Positions 33,805 to 42,907 are shown, counted from the stretch's first letter. The stretch is 64,000 bases of DNA from Campylobacteraceae bacterium (GCA_013373175.1 JABXII010000018.1:62001-126000), one strand, 5' to 3'. Notes: generated by a model from the sequence alone, not told the origin. A program made the numbers and translations.

Positions 33805-34631
33805 AAACAGTTCTTGTTAAAAGTGTCCTTATCTTTTAAAACCTGAGCTGAAGAGACAATGTTCATGATAAATTCATCATGGACATTTCCAAACTTTTCA
33901 ATTAGTTCATCACAAACTTTTTTCATCTCTTTCTCATTTTGAAGTTCTGCTAAAACAGCTGCTTTATTATGATATGCAATTACAACTTGCTTTTCAAATG
34001 TTGAAAACTCATTTATCACTTTATCAAAAGATTCAATAGCTTTTTCAAACTCAAAAAGCTCTTTATATTTATTTGCTTTGTTTACTAAAGATTTTGCAAC
34101 AAACTCTAAAAATAGTTTTTCATCACTTTGTTCAAAGTTATTAATTACTTCATCATAGGCTTTTATAGACTCTTCTATTTGTTCAGTATCTCCTAAGATA
34201 TGAGCAATATTATATTTTGCTTGAACAATATCTTCTAAAACTTTTTCATCTAAACAGTTCTCAAAGTTTTGCACAAACTCTTTATAAACTTCTAAAGACT
34301 TACTTGTACCTTCTAACTCTTTTGTGCAAATTGCTTTATTCATATATGCTTTTGCAAATATAATCTCACTATTTTGTGAAACATTTGAGATAAACCTTGA
34401 AAGAAGTTCATTGTAAACTTCTAGCTCTTTGTTGTACTCTTTTTTATGTGCATAGATTAAAGCTTTGTTGTAAAAAGTATAAGGTAAATACTCTCTTATA
34501 GATTCATCCTCTGTATCTAAATATTTATCTAAAATATCATCATATAACCTAAGAGCTTCTTCATAGTTACGCTCTTTTGTCAAGGCTGAAGCTTCACCCA
34601 TTAAAGAATAAAAACTATTTAAATTTTCCAT
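33801..34631 (-). CDS. Tetratricopeptide-repeat protein
   Basis: A 276-residue soluble protein made of about six helical repeats of TPR type, e.g. NYEEALRLYDDILDKYLD, NKELEVYNELLSRFI, IEESIKAYDEVINNF and FEKAIESFDKVINEF, each followed by YNKA-like second helices. TPR proteins act as protein-binding scaffolds; the partner cannot be told. It is 11 bases after the GNAT gene on the same strand. Confidence 0.82.
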   Translation of the reverse strand: MENLNSFYSLMGEASALTKERNYEEALRLYDDILDKYLDTEDESIREYLPYTFYNKALIYAHKKEYNKELEVYNELLSRFISNVSQNSEIIFAKAYMNKAICTKELEGTSKSLEVYKEFVQNFENCLDEKVLEDIVQAKYNIAHILGDTEQIEESIKAYDEVINNFEQSDEKLFLEFVAKSLVNKANKYKELFEFEKAIESFDKVINEFSTFEKQVVIAYHNKAAVLAELQNEKEMKKVCDELIEKFGNVHDEFIMNIVSSAQVLKDKDTFNKNCF

Positions 34632-34642
34632 AAAAAATCTTT

Positions 34643-35125
34643 TTAGCTATTTATAAAGTTAGTTATTGCATCGCCTTCTAATCTATACCCAACCCACTCA
34701 TCTTGGCTTTTTGCACCAATAGATTCATAAAATTCTCTTGAAGGAGTATTCCAATCTAAACAAGACCATTCTACTCTTCCACAACCTTCATCATAGGCTT
34801 TTTTAACAAGGTGTTTTAAGATAGCTTTTCCAGCACCACTTCCTCTTTTATCTTTGCTTACATATAAATCTTCTAAATAAATACCATTTTTACCAAGCCA
34901 AGTTGAATAATTATAAAAATACACTGCAAAACCAATTGCAACGCCGTCTTCTTCACATATAAAAGCACTTACAGTTGAGTTTTCACCAAAGATAGATTCT
35001 TTTATTTGCTCAACATCAGTTTTCACTTCATGTTCAGCTTTTTCATAAATTGCAAGTTCTGTAATAAAATTTAAAATTGTTTGTGCATCATCAATAACTG
35101 CATCTCTTATAATAACTTTTGACAT
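34643..35125 (-). CDS. GNAT-family N-acetyltransferase
   Basis: A 160-residue acetyltransferase. The acetyl-CoA loop reads LYVSKDKRGSGAGKAILKHL (V-x-x-x-x-R-G-x-G-x-G-x-A motif A) and motif B is VEWSCLDWNTPSREFYESIG. The WNxxxxxFYxxxGA pattern is that of the SSAT/diamine acetyltransferase-like group, so an amine or amino-acid-like substrate is possible. Co-oriented with the TPR gene. Confidence 0.88.
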   Translation of the reverse strand: MSKVIIRDAVIDDAQTILNFITELAIYEKAEHEVKTDVEQIKESIFGENSTVSAFICEEDGVAIGFAVYFYNYSTWLGKNGIYLEDLYVSKDKRGSGAGKAILKHLVKKAYDEGCGRVEWSCLDWNTPSREFYESIGAKSQDEWVGYRLEGDAITNFINS

Positions 35126-35192
35126 AAAATTCCTTCATATTTTTTTGCGATAAATATAACATTCTTTGCTTAATTTTTCATAAACTTATTAA

Positions 35193-36011
35193 CTAAAGAG
35201 TTACTTCTCTCAGGTATTCATGGATTATTGGAAGATAATCTTTTCTACAAATTAAATGTGTATCAAGATGATTTTCTATATCTGTAGTTTTAACCTTATT
35301 TGTATAGCCAAATTTTTCTATTATTTTAGGAGATAAAAGTCCTATTCCAAAGCCTGCTTTTATGCAACCAAGTATTAGTTCAAAGTTTTCCAACTCAACA
35401 GTTTTGTAGTTTTCATCCCTTGTATTTTTAATATAGTTTTCCAATGTTGCACAGTTTGCACAAGACTTTTTAAATACAAAACAAGTCTTTTGTGGTTCTT
35501 TGTTTAAAGGTTCTACTAAAACCATCTTCTCTTCAACTACATTTAAAATCTCTATATCTTTATGATTTGGATTTCCATTTACAAAAGCTATATCAAGTTT
35601 ATAATCTAATAGTTTATCTATCAAATTTAAACTACTATCCACTGCAAACTCTAAATTCATTTGTTTAAAATCACTATTTAGTTTTTCTAAAAATGGCATA
35701 AGATTGCTTGTAGTAAAAGTTTGGGTAGAACCTATTTTTAAAACTTCTTGATAATCTATATTTCGCATATGAACTTGGGCTTCTTCTACTTTTTTTATAA
35801 TATCCATAGCATAGGGAAAAAGTTTTTCTCCCTCATTTGTAAGAATAACCCCTCTATTTGTTCTATGAAAAAGTGAATATCCTATGTTTTTTTCTAACTG
35901 TTTTATTCGTAATGTTACGTTTGATTGAGTAAACTCTAACTCTTTTGCTGCTTGTGAAATAGATTTTGTATTTGCAACTTTTATAAAAACTTTTAATAAA
36001 TTTGAATCCAT
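35193..36011 (-). CDS. LysR-family transcriptional regulator
   Basis: A 272-residue regulator. The N-terminal HTH is standard (FIKVANTKSISQAAKELEFT then QSNVTLRIKQLEKNIGYSLF and HRTNRGVILTNEG). The C-terminal effector-binding domain is slightly short and contains several cysteines (CFVFKKSCANCATL, Cys residues near 155-165) that could allow redox or metal sensing (inference). It lies 9 bases after the TauE/SafE gene and may control it. Confidence 0.9.
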   Translation of the reverse strand: MDSNLLKVFIKVANTKSISQAAKELEFTQSNVTLRIKQLEKNIGYSLFHRTNRGVILTNEGEKLFPYAMDIIKKVEEAQVHMRNIDYQEVLKIGSTQTFTTSNLMPFLEKLNSDFKQMNLEFAVDSSLNLIDKLLDYKLDIAFVNGNPNHKDIEILNVVEEKMVLVEPLNKEPQKTCFVFKKSCANCATLENYIKNTRDENYKTVELENFELILGCIKAGFGIGLLSPKIIEKFGYTNKVKTTDIENHLDTHLICRKDYLPIIHEYLREVTL

Positions 36012-36020
36012 TTTTATCCC

Positions 36021-36764
36021 TTAACCTAAAACTGTTTGGAAAACTAACATCCATGCAATAATAAACAATAAGACTTTTAATATCTTTGCATAGAATTTGG
36101 CATCTATTTTTTTCTTTATTTTTATACCAAAATAAAGACCAATCGCAATAATAAAAATACTAGCAAAAGATATTTGTACTGCTTGAGATGTAAACTCTCC
36201 AAAGTAAACAAAAGTAGCAACTTGCCCTACTTTTGTAAAAAGGAAACATAAGTTCGAAAGCTGAATCGTATCTTTTTTTGAATACTTTAATTCTAAGGTG
36301 TACATAATAGTAAGTGGAGCAACTACATTTGTAAGACCTGAGACAACTCCACCAACAAGTCCTAATCCATAGGTTGAAGATTTTGGATAATCAGATATAA
36401 AACTAGCTCTAAATTTTACTAAAGATTGGAAAAGATAAAAGAATATTATAAATGCAAGTATAAGTTTAAAATACTCCGAGTTGTAATAAACTAAAATAAA
36501 TGTTCCAAACACACTACCTATAACCATAAGTAAAATTATAAGCCAAAATCTTCGTAAGGCTTCAAAAAACTTTCCTTCACTTAGAATGCTTACAAGATTT
36601 ACTATCATTGTTGGGATTATTATGTATGTGATTGTTGTTTGAATATCTGTAAAAAGTGCAACTACTGGAGTTGAGATAAGACCAAATCCAAAGCCAATAC
36701 TTCCATGTATAAATGAAGAGATAAGAATAACTAGTGTAAAAACTACTAAAAACTCAGTTTCCAT
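36021..36764 (-). CDS. TauE/SafE-family sulfite/organosulfur exporter-like protein
   Basis: An eight-helix membrane protein of ~247 residues. N-terminal VISSFIHGSIGFGFGLISTP-like segment (ISSFIHGSIGFGFGLISTPV) and the internal repeat GLGLVGGVVSGLTNVVAPLT are the two halves of the family. Start chosen at 36764 (METEFLVVF) because AAAGGT lies 6 bases upstream; the open frame extends to 36806 without a good ribosome site. Substrate unknown; transcribed into the LysR gene. Confidence 0.85.
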   Translation of the reverse strand: METEFLVVFTLVILISSFIHGSIGFGFGLISTPVVALFTDIQTTITYIIIPTMIVNLVSILSEGKFFEALRRFWLIILLMVIGSVFGTFILVYYNSEYFKLILAFIIFFYLFQSLVKFRASFISDYPKSSTYGLGLVGGVVSGLTNVVAPLTIMYTLELKYSKKDTIQLSNLCFLFTKVGQVATFVYFGEFTSQAVQISFASIFIIAIGLYFGIKIKKKIDAKFYAKILKVLLFIIAWMLVFQTVLG

Positions 36765-36925
36765 ATGATTACCTTTAATATTACATATAACTATAAGTAA
36801 TATCAAATGATATTACTAAGAATTATATCTGTTTATTATAAATAGTTTATTAAATGTTCAAAAATCTTCTTATTTAGTCAAAACTTAGATACAATTGCAA
36901 AAATATAAAAAATCAAAGGTAAGAC

Positions 36926-37273
36926 TTGAAAAAGACTTTTAAATTAAAGCAAGAAAACAAACACCCTGATAGAGTTGTAGATTCTATTAAATATGAAGTA
37001 AGAAAATATATCAAAAGAGAAAAAAGAAAAGCACTTCCTGAAGATAAAGACTTTTGGTTTTTTGATTGTAAATTTGCAATAGGTGATGATGAGCCTAAAG
37101 TAATAGAGTTTGCAGATATCACAAAATCTATTGATGAAGCAGCTAAATCTGAAGCTGATACTTTTTACTTAGAAATACTTGCAAGAGCAGAAAAAAGACC
37201 TGAGAAAGAAGAGGAGGAAACTTTAGAGACTAAAGAAGTTGAATCAGAAGAAGAGGATAAAGTAGAGGACTAA
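36926..37273 (+). CDS. DUF6172 family protein (TTG start)
   Basis: A 115-residue protein starting at TTG, 6 bases after AAAGG. KKTFKLKQENKHPDRVVDSI, then KYEVRKYIKREKRKALPEDK and DFWFFDCKFAIGDDE, matches DUF6172, a conserved family of unknown function. The tail (~residues 90-115) is very acidic (EKEEEETLETKEVESEEEDK), an extension beyond the conserved part. A hairpin terminator follows. Confidence 0.82.
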   Translation: MKKTFKLKQENKHPDRVVDSIKYEVRKYIKREKRKALPEDKDFWFFDCKFAIGDDEPKVIEFADITKSIDEAAKSEADTFYLEILARAEKRPEKEEEETLETKEVESEEEDKVED

Positions 37274-37288
37274 TCTAAGATTAGTTTT
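37269..37288 (+). terminator. Intrinsic terminator of the DUF6172 gene
   Basis: ACTAATC-TAA-GATTAGT followed by TTT, with flanking GAGG/CCTC that can extend the stem. It overlaps the gene stop and the end of the convergent gene. Confidence 0.65.
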
Positions 37289-38393
37289 CCTCCACACTTT
37301 CAAGTAAAGTTATTTGATTCATTATCTGTAAACTATCTTTTAAATTTTTAAATACTTTAGTTCCTGTTGTTAGAGTATAAATCAACTCTATAAAACTTTC
37401 TTCATAAAAATTTTCTACTAACCTATCAAATTGCTCGACATAATATATATCTTTTCTAAAATTAATCAATGCTGCAAATATTACTAATAAATACTTATCT
37501 TCTTTTTTTAAAAAACTTTCTAATTCAGTTTTATTTATAGTACATGATTTGTATTCTTTTATATAATTGTAAATCTTAGAAAATGACATAGCGTCAACTT
37601 TTTCTATTTTATTTTCAATACCAATATATGAAGAAAACTCATAATGATTTTTTATTATATTAATAGCTTCAGAAAGTTTTCTATTACTTAGATTATACTC
37701 TTGCCTTATCTTTTCTTTTTCCTCATTAAATTTTTCTTCTTTCCAATATTTATAATTAGGTAATTTTTTTGCAATCTGTCTAATTTCTTCTCGTGATAAT
37801 TTATCTGTATGAACACCATATTTATATTCAATTTTAAGATTTTCCAATAACTCTGTTACACTATCTATAAGTTGTGATAATTTTTGATATCTACTATAAA
37901 AATGTTTAACATTAATAAGAGGAAACTTTTCCAAATGAATTTTATTTTCTTTTGTGTACTGATACCTAAACGTTTGTCCTGTGGCATCAATTTCAAAATA
38001 GTCACTTATTAACTCTTCCTGTTTATTTACTAATAAATGAACCCTAAAGTCAAAATTTTCTAAGGAATATTCTTTATATGTATTCCATAAATTCTTTAAA
38101 TCATGTGTATTAACTAATTTAGAAAAATCTATACTTGTATTTATTTTTGAAATATCAATAATAGAGTTTTTTAAAAATAGCTCTATTGAATGTCTTGCAC
38201 AAAAAAGCATAGGATAAATTAATGTATCTAGGTTATGGGTATCTTCAATTATCTTTTCATATATTATTTTAACAGATTCTTTATAACCTTCAAGATAAGA
38301 ACTACTTAGAAGGCCATTTTTCCCTACACATGAATTGAACTGTGTATTTGGTCCAGATTTAAAAGTTTGATTAGGTTTATTCTTTATATTCAT
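37281..38393 (-). CDS. Hypothetical protein with HEPN-like helix
   Basis: A 370-residue soluble, mainly helical protein, very AT-rich. Near residue 66 it has YPMLFCARHSIELFLKNSI; the RHxxELxLK pattern recalls HEPN-type helices found in defence and stress proteins, but the match is partial. The rest (KELSREEIRQIAKKL-like, NKTELESFLKKEDKYLLVIF) is unrecognised. It sits alone beside a folded intergenic element, suggesting accessory DNA. Function unknown. Confidence 0.55.
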   Translation of the reverse strand: MNIKNKPNQTFKSGPNTQFNSCVGKNGLLSSSYLEGYKESVKIIYEKIIEDTHNLDTLIYPMLFCARHSIELFLKNSIIDISKINTSIDFSKLVNTHDLKNLWNTYKEYSLENFDFRVHLLVNKQEELISDYFEIDATGQTFRYQYTKENKIHLEKFPLINVKHFYSRYQKLSQLIDSVTELLENLKIEYKYGVHTDKLSREEIRQIAKKLPNYKYWKEEKFNEEKEKIRQEYNLSNRKLSEAINIIKNHYEFSSYIGIENKIEKVDAMSFSKIYNYIKEYKSCTINKTELESFLKKEDKYLLVIFAALINFRKDIYYVEQFDRLVENFYEESFIELIYTLTTGTKVFKNLKDSLQIMNQITLLESVEEN

Positions 38394-38453
38394 AAAAGTT
38401 ATTTTATCAAAAAAATAAAGATATTTATTTAAAAAAGTAAATAATCAGATTTA

Positions 38454-38581
38454 TATAGAATAATGAGTTTGATTTAGATTCTAGAAGAAGGGGTTCTAGT
38501 TCGAAGGAGCTTACACAAAGTAAGTTACTGAGAGATAGGTTCTCTTCGACGACGAAGATGAACCTAAATCATTATTCTATA
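38454..38581. ncRNA. Branched, highly folded intergenic element (candidate structured RNA)
   Basis: A 13-bp outer stem joins TATAGAATAATGA (38454-38466) to TCATTATTCTATA (38569-38581), continued by TTTAG/CTAAA after a 6-base bulge. Inside are three hairpins: CTAGAA-7-TTCTAG (38481-38499), AGCTTAC-ACAAA-GTAAGTT (38508-38526) and GGTTC-T-CTTCG-ACGA-CGAAG-AT-GAACC (38538-38564). The GC content is higher than its surroundings. One arm includes the htpG stop codon. The strand is unclear. It may be an RNA, a 3' UTR structure or a palindromic repeat. It fills the 183-base gap. Confidence 0.55.
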
Positions 38582-40490
38582 GTGCTTTTGCAGTGATTCT
38601 AGATAATCTTTGAGCAAATGATACCGCATCAGTAATTTCCATACCTTCTGACAGTTTCGCTTGGTCTAATAGTACCCATGATACATCATCAATCATTTTA
38701 TCATCAGCACAACCATTTAACTTCTTAACAATTTCATGGTCAGGATTGATTTCTAAGATTGGAGCAGTTTCTGGCATCTCTTGTCCCATAGCTCTCATCA
38801 TTTGAGCCATTTGTGCCATTTGTGCATCACCTGCATCTTTTACAACACAAGATGGTGACTCTGAAAGTCTGTTTGTAACTTTTACATCTGCTACAGCTTC
38901 ACCTAAAATATCTTTGATTTTCTTCGTGATATCTTCAAACTTCTCTTCAACTTCTTTTTTCTCTTCTTCAGTTTGCTCTACTTTTGGAGCTTCGCAAGAA
39001 GTAATATCTTTGAACTCCCACTCTTGGTATACACCATACATTGGAGTTACGATTTCATCGATTTCTTTGTCATCTAAAATAAGTACTTCAATATCATTTT
39101 TCTTGTATGCTTCAAGAAGTGGAGAGTTTCTAAGAACTTTCTCATTTTCACCTATGATATAGAAAATAGCTTTTTGTTCAGAATCTGCATTCTCTTTATA
39201 TTTGTCTAAAGAAGTCATTGCGTCAGCTTCAGTTTTTGTTGATTTAAATCTAATAAGCTCTAATAACTTATCTTTGTTTGTAAAGTCTTGGTAAGCACCC
39301 TCTTTAAGTGGTCTATTGTATTGTGCAATAAACTCTTTGTACTTTTCTTCATCTTTAGATAGTTTTTTGATTTCTGATAAGATTTTCTTTACAGAAGCTT
39401 GTTTGATATTTGCTAAGATTCTGTTTTCTTGTAAAATCTCTCTTGAAACGTTTAATGGTAAATCTTCAGAATCAATAATACCTCTAACAAATCTTAAATA
39501 AGTTGGTAATAACTCTTTTTCATCATCAGTAATAAATACTCTTTTAACATAAAGTTTTACACCTGGTTGATAATCAGCTCTGTACATATCCATTGGTGCA
39601 GTTTTAGGAATATAGAATAGTGTAGTATATTCATTTACACCCTCTGCTTTTGTATGAATAGTAGCCATTGGGTCTTGTGAATCATGAGAGATTGATTTAT
39701 AGAAATCATTGTACTCTTCATCTTTGATTTTTGACTTTGGTTGCATCCATAAAGCTGTTGCTTTATTGATTTGTTCATGTCTTTTTTCTTTTGTTTTCTT
39801 TGCTTCTTTTCCAGCTTTTTTATCTTCTTCTGAAAGTTCTTCTTCTACTTCTTCTGTATAGTTTAAGAAGATTGGATAAGCAATATGGTCAGAATATTTT
39901 CCAACAATATTTTCAATTCTTGGTTTAGAAGCAAACTCTTCTGCCTCTTCATCTTTTAATTTGATATAAATTACTGTACCACTTGATTCTTTTGTACAAG
40001 GTGATAAATCAAATTCACCAGTACCAGTTGAAGACCATTTATATGCTTGCTCTTCTCCTGCTTTTTTAGAGATAACATCTACTTTATCAGCTACCATAAA
40101 TACAGAATAAAAACCAACACCAAATTGTCCAATTAAGTTTGAATCTTTTTTTGCATCACCTGTTAAAGCTTCAACGAAAGATTTTGTACCTGATTTTGCA
40201 ATAGTACCAATAGAAGCGATTAAATCTTCTTCATTCATACCAATACCGTTATCAATGATAGTTAAAGATTTATCTTCTTCATCAAAGGCGATATTAATCT
40301 CACCAGACCAATCTGCTGGTAACTTTGACTTTATTTCGTCATCTGTAAGTTTTAAATAATTTAATTTATCAATTGCATCACTTGCATTTGATACAAGTTC
40401 TCTAATAAAAATCTCTTTGTTTGAATATAATGAGTGAGTCATTAAGTGTAATAACTGACCTACTTCAGTTTGAAATTGATGTTTTGCCAT
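38577..40490 (-). CDS. htpG: HtpG, Hsp90 chaperone
   Basis: A 637-residue chaperone. The GHKL ATPase domain has IFIRELVSNASDAIDKL (~25-41), IIDNGIGMNEEDL, IAKSGTKSF and LIGQFGVGFYSVFMVADKV; the middle domain has LYVKRVFITDDEKELLPTYL and LPLNVSREILQENRIL. The C-terminal region contains a short MAQMAQMMRAMGQEMP repeat-like stretch. It starts AAAHQFQTEVGQLL-style (MAKHQFQTEVGQLLHLMTHS). A CIRCE-type operator lies ~83 bases upstream, so HrcA control is likely. Confidence 0.96.
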   Translation of the reverse strand: MAKHQFQTEVGQLLHLMTHSLYSNKEIFIRELVSNASDAIDKLNYLKLTDDEIKSKLPADWSGEINIAFDEEDKSLTIIDNGIGMNEEDLIASIGTIAKSGTKSFVEALTGDAKKDSNLIGQFGVGFYSVFMVADKVDVISKKAGEEQAYKWSSTGTGEFDLSPCTKESSGTVIYIKLKDEEAEEFASKPRIENIVGKYSDHIAYPIFLNYTEEVEEELSEEDKKAGKEAKKTKEKRHEQINKATALWMQPKSKIKDEEYNDFYKSISHDSQDPMATIHTKAEGVNEYTTLFYIPKTAPMDMYRADYQPGVKLYVKRVFITDDEKELLPTYLRFVRGIIDSEDLPLNVSREILQENRILANIKQASVKKILSEIKKLSKDEEKYKEFIAQYNRPLKEGAYQDFTNKDKLLELIRFKSTKTEADAMTSLDKYKENADSEQKAIFYIIGENEKVLRNSPLLEAYKKNDIEVLILDDKEIDEIVTPMYGVYQEWEFKDITSCEAPKVEQTEEEKKEVEEKFEDITKKIKDILGEAVADVKVTNRLSESPSCVVKDAGDAQMAQMAQMMRAMGQEMPETAPILEINPDHEIVKKLNGCADDKMIDDVSWVLLDQAKLSEGMEITDAVSFAQRLSRITAKAL

Positions 40491-40572
40491 GCTAATTTCT
40501 CCTATAATTTTTTATTTTTATGGGATAATTTTAACAAAACTTTATAAAAGAGAGCTAAAGTTTTAAAAGAAA

Positions 40573-40599
40573 TTAGCACTTTTTATTTATAAGTGCTAA
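40573..40599. promoter_or_regulatory. CIRCE (HrcA operator) between htpG and a small zinc protein
   Basis: TTAGCACTT-N9-AAGTGCTAA is a perfect inverted repeat with the CIRCE spacing; it differs from the consensus TTAGCACTC-N9-GAGTGCTAA only in the innermost base of each arm. It lies 83 bases before htpG and 84 bases before the divergent small gene, so it may repress either or both. Confidence 0.8.
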
Positions 40600-40682
40600 T
40601 CATCTGAATAAATTATACAAAATTATAATCATTGACTTGCATAAAAACCTATAATATATTACACTTCTAAAGAAGGATTGCC

Positions 40683-40865
40683 ATGTTTTTTAATATATTC
40701 AAAAAGAAAGAATGGAAGAACGAAAAAAGACCAGTTTATGTTTGTAAACACTGCAAACTAACTTGCAAATCCTGTGATGCAAGATATTGCTTCACCTGTC
40801 ATATGAATGAATCAAACCCATGCCCTAATTGTGGGAAAAGAAATATAGATTATAAAAAAGACTAA
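40683..40865 (+). CDS. Small protein with four CxxC motifs (zinc ribbon)
   Basis: A 60-residue basic protein with CKHC, CKSC, CFTC and CPNC pairs, enough for two zinc sites. No catalytic domain. AGAAGG precedes the ATG and TATAAT lies at 40650-40655. It shares the intergenic region and CIRCE with htpG, so it may be heat-induced (inference). Confidence 0.7.
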   Translation: MFFNIFKKKEWKNEKRPVYVCKHCKLTCKSCDARYCFTCHMNESNPCPNCGKRNIDYKKD

Positions 40866-40942
40866 CACTATATTTTAAAATTATTACTTCTTCTAAAAGC
40901 AATTTTAGATAAAATCTTCCAAACTACAAAAAAGGTTTTATA

Positions 40943-42817
40943 ATGAACGAAAATTTTTTAAATGATTTAGTAGAAGTATATGAATATTTAGATTTACAAA
41001 AAAACAATACAAACAAACTAATAACATATCTAGAAAATGAAGAGTATGAAAAACTAGCTATTATTGATAAGTTTGCAAAAACTTTAGACTTAGAACTTGA
41101 CTCAAATCTTAGACTTGCACTTGTTACAAGATTAGTTAATTTAAGAGATGATTCTTTAGTTCAAGTACTTAAAAAGCTTGGCAAAAATGAAGAAGAAGTT
41201 ATAAACTTACAAGAAAAAGCATACTGCTTTGTAAGAGACTTTTGGCATGAAAAGCACAAAAGTACAGTTGAATATATTAAAAACAACAACTTATTAACTC
41301 CTTTTTATCAAGCTATTTTTGAAGGTGTGTATAAAGTTGGTCTTAAAATGTCATCATGGCAAAGTTCTTGGACTGCACATATTATAAATGGAGTAAATAA
41401 AGAACTTTTAAATATGTTTGATGGAGATGAAACAAAAGTTTTTGAATACCTAAAAAAACACAAACTATTTGATTTAGGACATAATAATATTGAAGCAGAT
41501 AGATCATATTCTGCTTTAGTAAAACAAAAAGATGAATACAAATCAAAAGCATATATTGAAAGCTTTAAAGAACAGACAACAGCTGTAGTTGATGCCTTAG
41601 AAGAGTTTGAAGAAGCACTTATTGAACTAGAAGATGAAATTTATAACCAAAAATGGGATTATATTTTATATATTCAAGCACTAATAAAAGCCTTTTGCGA
41701 AAATAAAACACATCTTTTAGTAGAAAGATGGGCTGATGTAGATAGAGCTTGGATGAAGATAAAATCTCCAGTTCAAATAGGACATCCGCTAGAATATTAT
41801 GAAGACCACTTTAGAAAAGCAGTTGCTTTAGAGTGGGATATTAGACTTACCAATCCACACTTTGCACAAAATGACCATAGAGTAAATAAAATCAAATCAG
41901 CTTTTGCAAAAATCTTTGACAATGTAGAACAAAGTGATGAATACAAAGCTATTTATAACTTCTCATTAAAATCACTTGACAAAGTACAATTATATGTAGG
42001 AAGACCTGCCCTATTCTTTGGAGCAGAGTTTAATGGACTATTCTCTGCACAAGTTGTGCCAAATGACGAAATAGTATCACGTGAAGAAGGTAAAAAGATA
42101 TTTGCATTCTCTGATGAGATTTTACAAATAAGCCGTGCAAAACCATTTTTAAAATTAAGTCAAGAGATTTTTGGGCAAGAACTACTTACAAAAGATAGAG
42201 AGTTTTTATTCAATGAAACTGATAAATGGCACCAAGTATATGATATAAGTACAATCGGCCATGAATACGGACATATTTTATGGTGTGATGATGAAACAGA
42301 AACACTTATGAATGAAACAGGAAACTTTAAAAATATAGAAGAGTTTAAAGCTACAACTGGTGGGCTAATTTCATTTTTCCTAGATAGTGAAGATGATGAA
42401 AAAGAGCTTGAAGAACAAGTTTTAATTGACCTTATAAAAAGAGCAGTAGGACTTATAGGTTGGATGGAAGTTGATGAAGTACAACCATACTATTGTGAAG
42501 GATTAATTCACTTAAATGCTTTATTTACTGTTGATATCTTAGACTTTGAAAATGAAAAATTAATTATTGATTTAAATGAATCAAAAATAGAAGCACTTAA
42601 AAAATGGTATGTTGAAAATTATACTGCTTTAGCAAAACATTATTTAGATAAAAAAGATGCCTCTTTATTCTTAGAAAGATTTGCAAAAAAAGAGTCTAAA
42701 TACTTTATGCCAACTGATTCAAAAATCAAAGCCTTTGTAGAATTCTATTTTAATAGATACAAAGAAATAGGCCAAGAATTAGATAAAGAGGATAAAAAAT
42801 CTAATTACATTAAATAG
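40943..42817 (+). CDS. ciaB: CiaB homologue (invasion protein) with zincin-like HExxH
   Basis: A 624-residue soluble protein with no signal peptide. It resembles Campylobacter CiaB in length and in segments such as FWHEKHKSTVEYIKNNNLLT, MSSWQSSWTAHIINGVNKEL and LYVGRPALFFGAEFNGLFSA. CiaB is known as a secreted invasion factor. Residues 440-444 read HEYGH in STIGHEYGHILW, and 22 residues later IEEFKATTGGL supplies Glu466/467, the arrangement of a gluzincin metallopeptidase. Peptidase activity is inference. A terminator follows. Confidence 0.8.
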   Translation: MNENFLNDLVEVYEYLDLQKNNTNKLITYLENEEYEKLAIIDKFAKTLDLELDSNLRLALVTRLVNLRDDSLVQVLKKLGKNEEEVINLQEKAYCFVRDFWHEKHKSTVEYIKNNNLLTPFYQAIFEGVYKVGLKMSSWQSSWTAHIINGVNKELLNMFDGDETKVFEYLKKHKLFDLGHNNIEADRSYSALVKQKDEYKSKAYIESFKEQTTAVVDALEEFEEALIELEDEIYNQKWDYILYIQALIKAFCENKTHLLVERWADVDRAWMKIKSPVQIGHPLEYYEDHFRKAVALEWDIRLTNPHFAQNDHRVNKIKSAFAKIFDNVEQSDEYKAIYNFSLKSLDKVQLYVGRPALFFGAEFNGLFSAQVVPNDEIVSREEGKKIFAFSDEILQISRAKPFLKLSQEIFGQELLTKDREFLFNETDKWHQVYDISTIGHEYGHILWCDDETETLMNETGNFKNIEEFKATTGGLISFFLDSEDDEKELEEQVLIDLIKRAVGLIGWMEVDEVQPYYCEGLIHLNALFTVDILDFENEKLIIDLNESKIEALKKWYVENYTALAKHYLDKKDASLFLERFAKKESKYFMPTDSKIKAFVEFYFNRYKEIGQELDKEDKKSNYIK

Positions 42818-42836
42818 GGTTGAAAGACCTTATTTA
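42811..42836 (+). terminator. Terminator after ciaB
   Basis: TAAATAGGGT-TGAAAG-ACCTTATTTA gives a 10-bp stem (one G-U pair) followed by ATTT. It overlaps the ciaB stop region. Confidence 0.6.
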
Positions 42837-42907
42837 ATTTCAAAACTTTCTAAAACTTATAAACAAAATGTTGTATATTTTCTCAATTTTAAATTAGGAA
42901 TATAATA

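Noticed and set aside
38454-38581. Integron attC site, tRNA or SRP RNA in the folded element
   Set aside because: The ends lack the attC core sequences, no integrase or cassette array is nearby, and the hairpins do not fit a tRNA cloverleaf or the SRP GGAA/GCAGC core.
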